Shown one piece after another: positions 6,063-6,217 of a stretch of DNA of 6,217 nucleotides; the stretch's first letter is position 1; every line of letters begins with the position of its first letter. A program made the translations under genes and the position numbers. The notes beneath the pieces were generated by a model. That model was given only the letters and a program-made list of their open reading frames with translations. It was not told where the DNA came from and made no database searches. Origin of the DNA: Pseudomonadota bacterium (GTDB taxonomy: Bacteria; Bdellovibrionota_B; Oligoflexia; Oligoflexales; Bin106); assembly GCA_026710525.1 (NCBI GenBank), contig JAPOQT010000166.1, positions 1 through 6,217 of the forward strand, read 5' to 3'.

Positions 6063-6217
6063 GACCTCTGTTGCTGGCAGCTCATCTTGTAACAGATGCA
6101 AGTATTGCTGTGAGTAATCATCACCCTGAGAAAGCTCAACCACATAAGTGAACAGTATATTTAGTTGCTCTTCATCACTCAGCTCCTCGTGAGAAAGAAC
6201 ATCGACGATCTCTGACT
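6063..6217 (-). repeat. Long direct repeat, right copy (continues beyond window)
   Basis: Partner of 2801-2955, same orientation, 152 of 155 bases the same by my reading. The last 127 bases (6091-6217) show no difference. The three differences change TTG to TTA and TTG to CTG (both silent, Leu) and ATC to GTC (Ile to Val). Confidence 0.92.

Larger units (their letters stand above)
5707..6217 (-). pseudogene. Second, broken copy of the secreted repeat-protein gene (N-terminus outside window)
   Basis: Reading leftward from the edge, EIVDVLSHEELSDEEQLN through LPATE is identical in protein to the intact copy. The frame then continues VATGIVRVLKAFGDAVSGGLE and runs to a TGA at 5913. Skipping one base near 5998-6003 (an AAA run on the minus strand) instead gives LSRTFKLTDLSKVGSTVSSV, then VLRVKEVYDIVTEDEDSE, which enters the acidic repeat in the same frame as the intact gene. 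That frame stops at 5846-5848. The last part, CNEGVEIKYYKPEPPKPV to LMIR with stop TAA at 5707, is in the third frame because 95 bp present in the intact copy (2520-2614) are missing. Both breaks are +1 shifts. The cysteine segment is largely gone, the proline rod is cut to one unit and the tail is unrelated. It is most likely non-functional, unless the shifts are sequencing errors. Confidence 0.8.

Noticed and set aside
5913..6143. A 76-aa gene starting at GTG 6143.
   Set aside because: The frame is open to the window edge and matches the intact paralog across the whole upstream part, so this GTG is an internal valine codon.

Overview
The window looks like an accessory stretch of an AT-rich Gram-negative bacterium. 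Evidence is a class A penicillin-binding-protein (PBP) transpeptidase region, two proteins with Sec signal peptides, and Shine-Dalgarno-type starts. No marker fixes the taxon, so I name none. No rRNA, tRNA or CRISPR was seen.

Layout. 1-1898 (+) is the C-terminal part of a class A PBP-like protein whose N-terminus lies left of the window. It has a clear KTGTT box, but the serine and asparagine of the SxN box appear to be replaced. 1927-2118 (+) is a start-less fragment resembling the C-terminal tail of a transposase. An all-A/T hairpin follows, between the convergent plus- and minus-strand genes. 2207-3124 (-) encodes a 305-aa secreted, acidic and proline-rich repeat protein. 3418-5544 (-) encodes a 708-aa secreted protein with two trypsin-like domains: the N-terminal one has lost its catalytic triad and the C-terminal one keeps it. 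5707-6217 (-) is a second, broken copy of the repeat-protein gene that runs off the right edge.

The most informative structure is the pair of repeat-protein genes in direct orientation around the protease gene. A 155-bp block (2801-2955 and 6063-6217) matches at 152 positions by my reading. Outside it the copies differ in the central segment, in the number of acidic 13-aa repeats and in the C-terminal tail. The right copy needs two compensations to read through: a +1 shift near 5998-6003 and a 95-bp deletion at about 5851. Both restore the frame of the intact copy. This suggests a duplicated, recombining family of modular secreted proteins with one active and one decayed member here. The protease and repeat protein are probably both exported, and co-localisation is the only evidence that they might work together.
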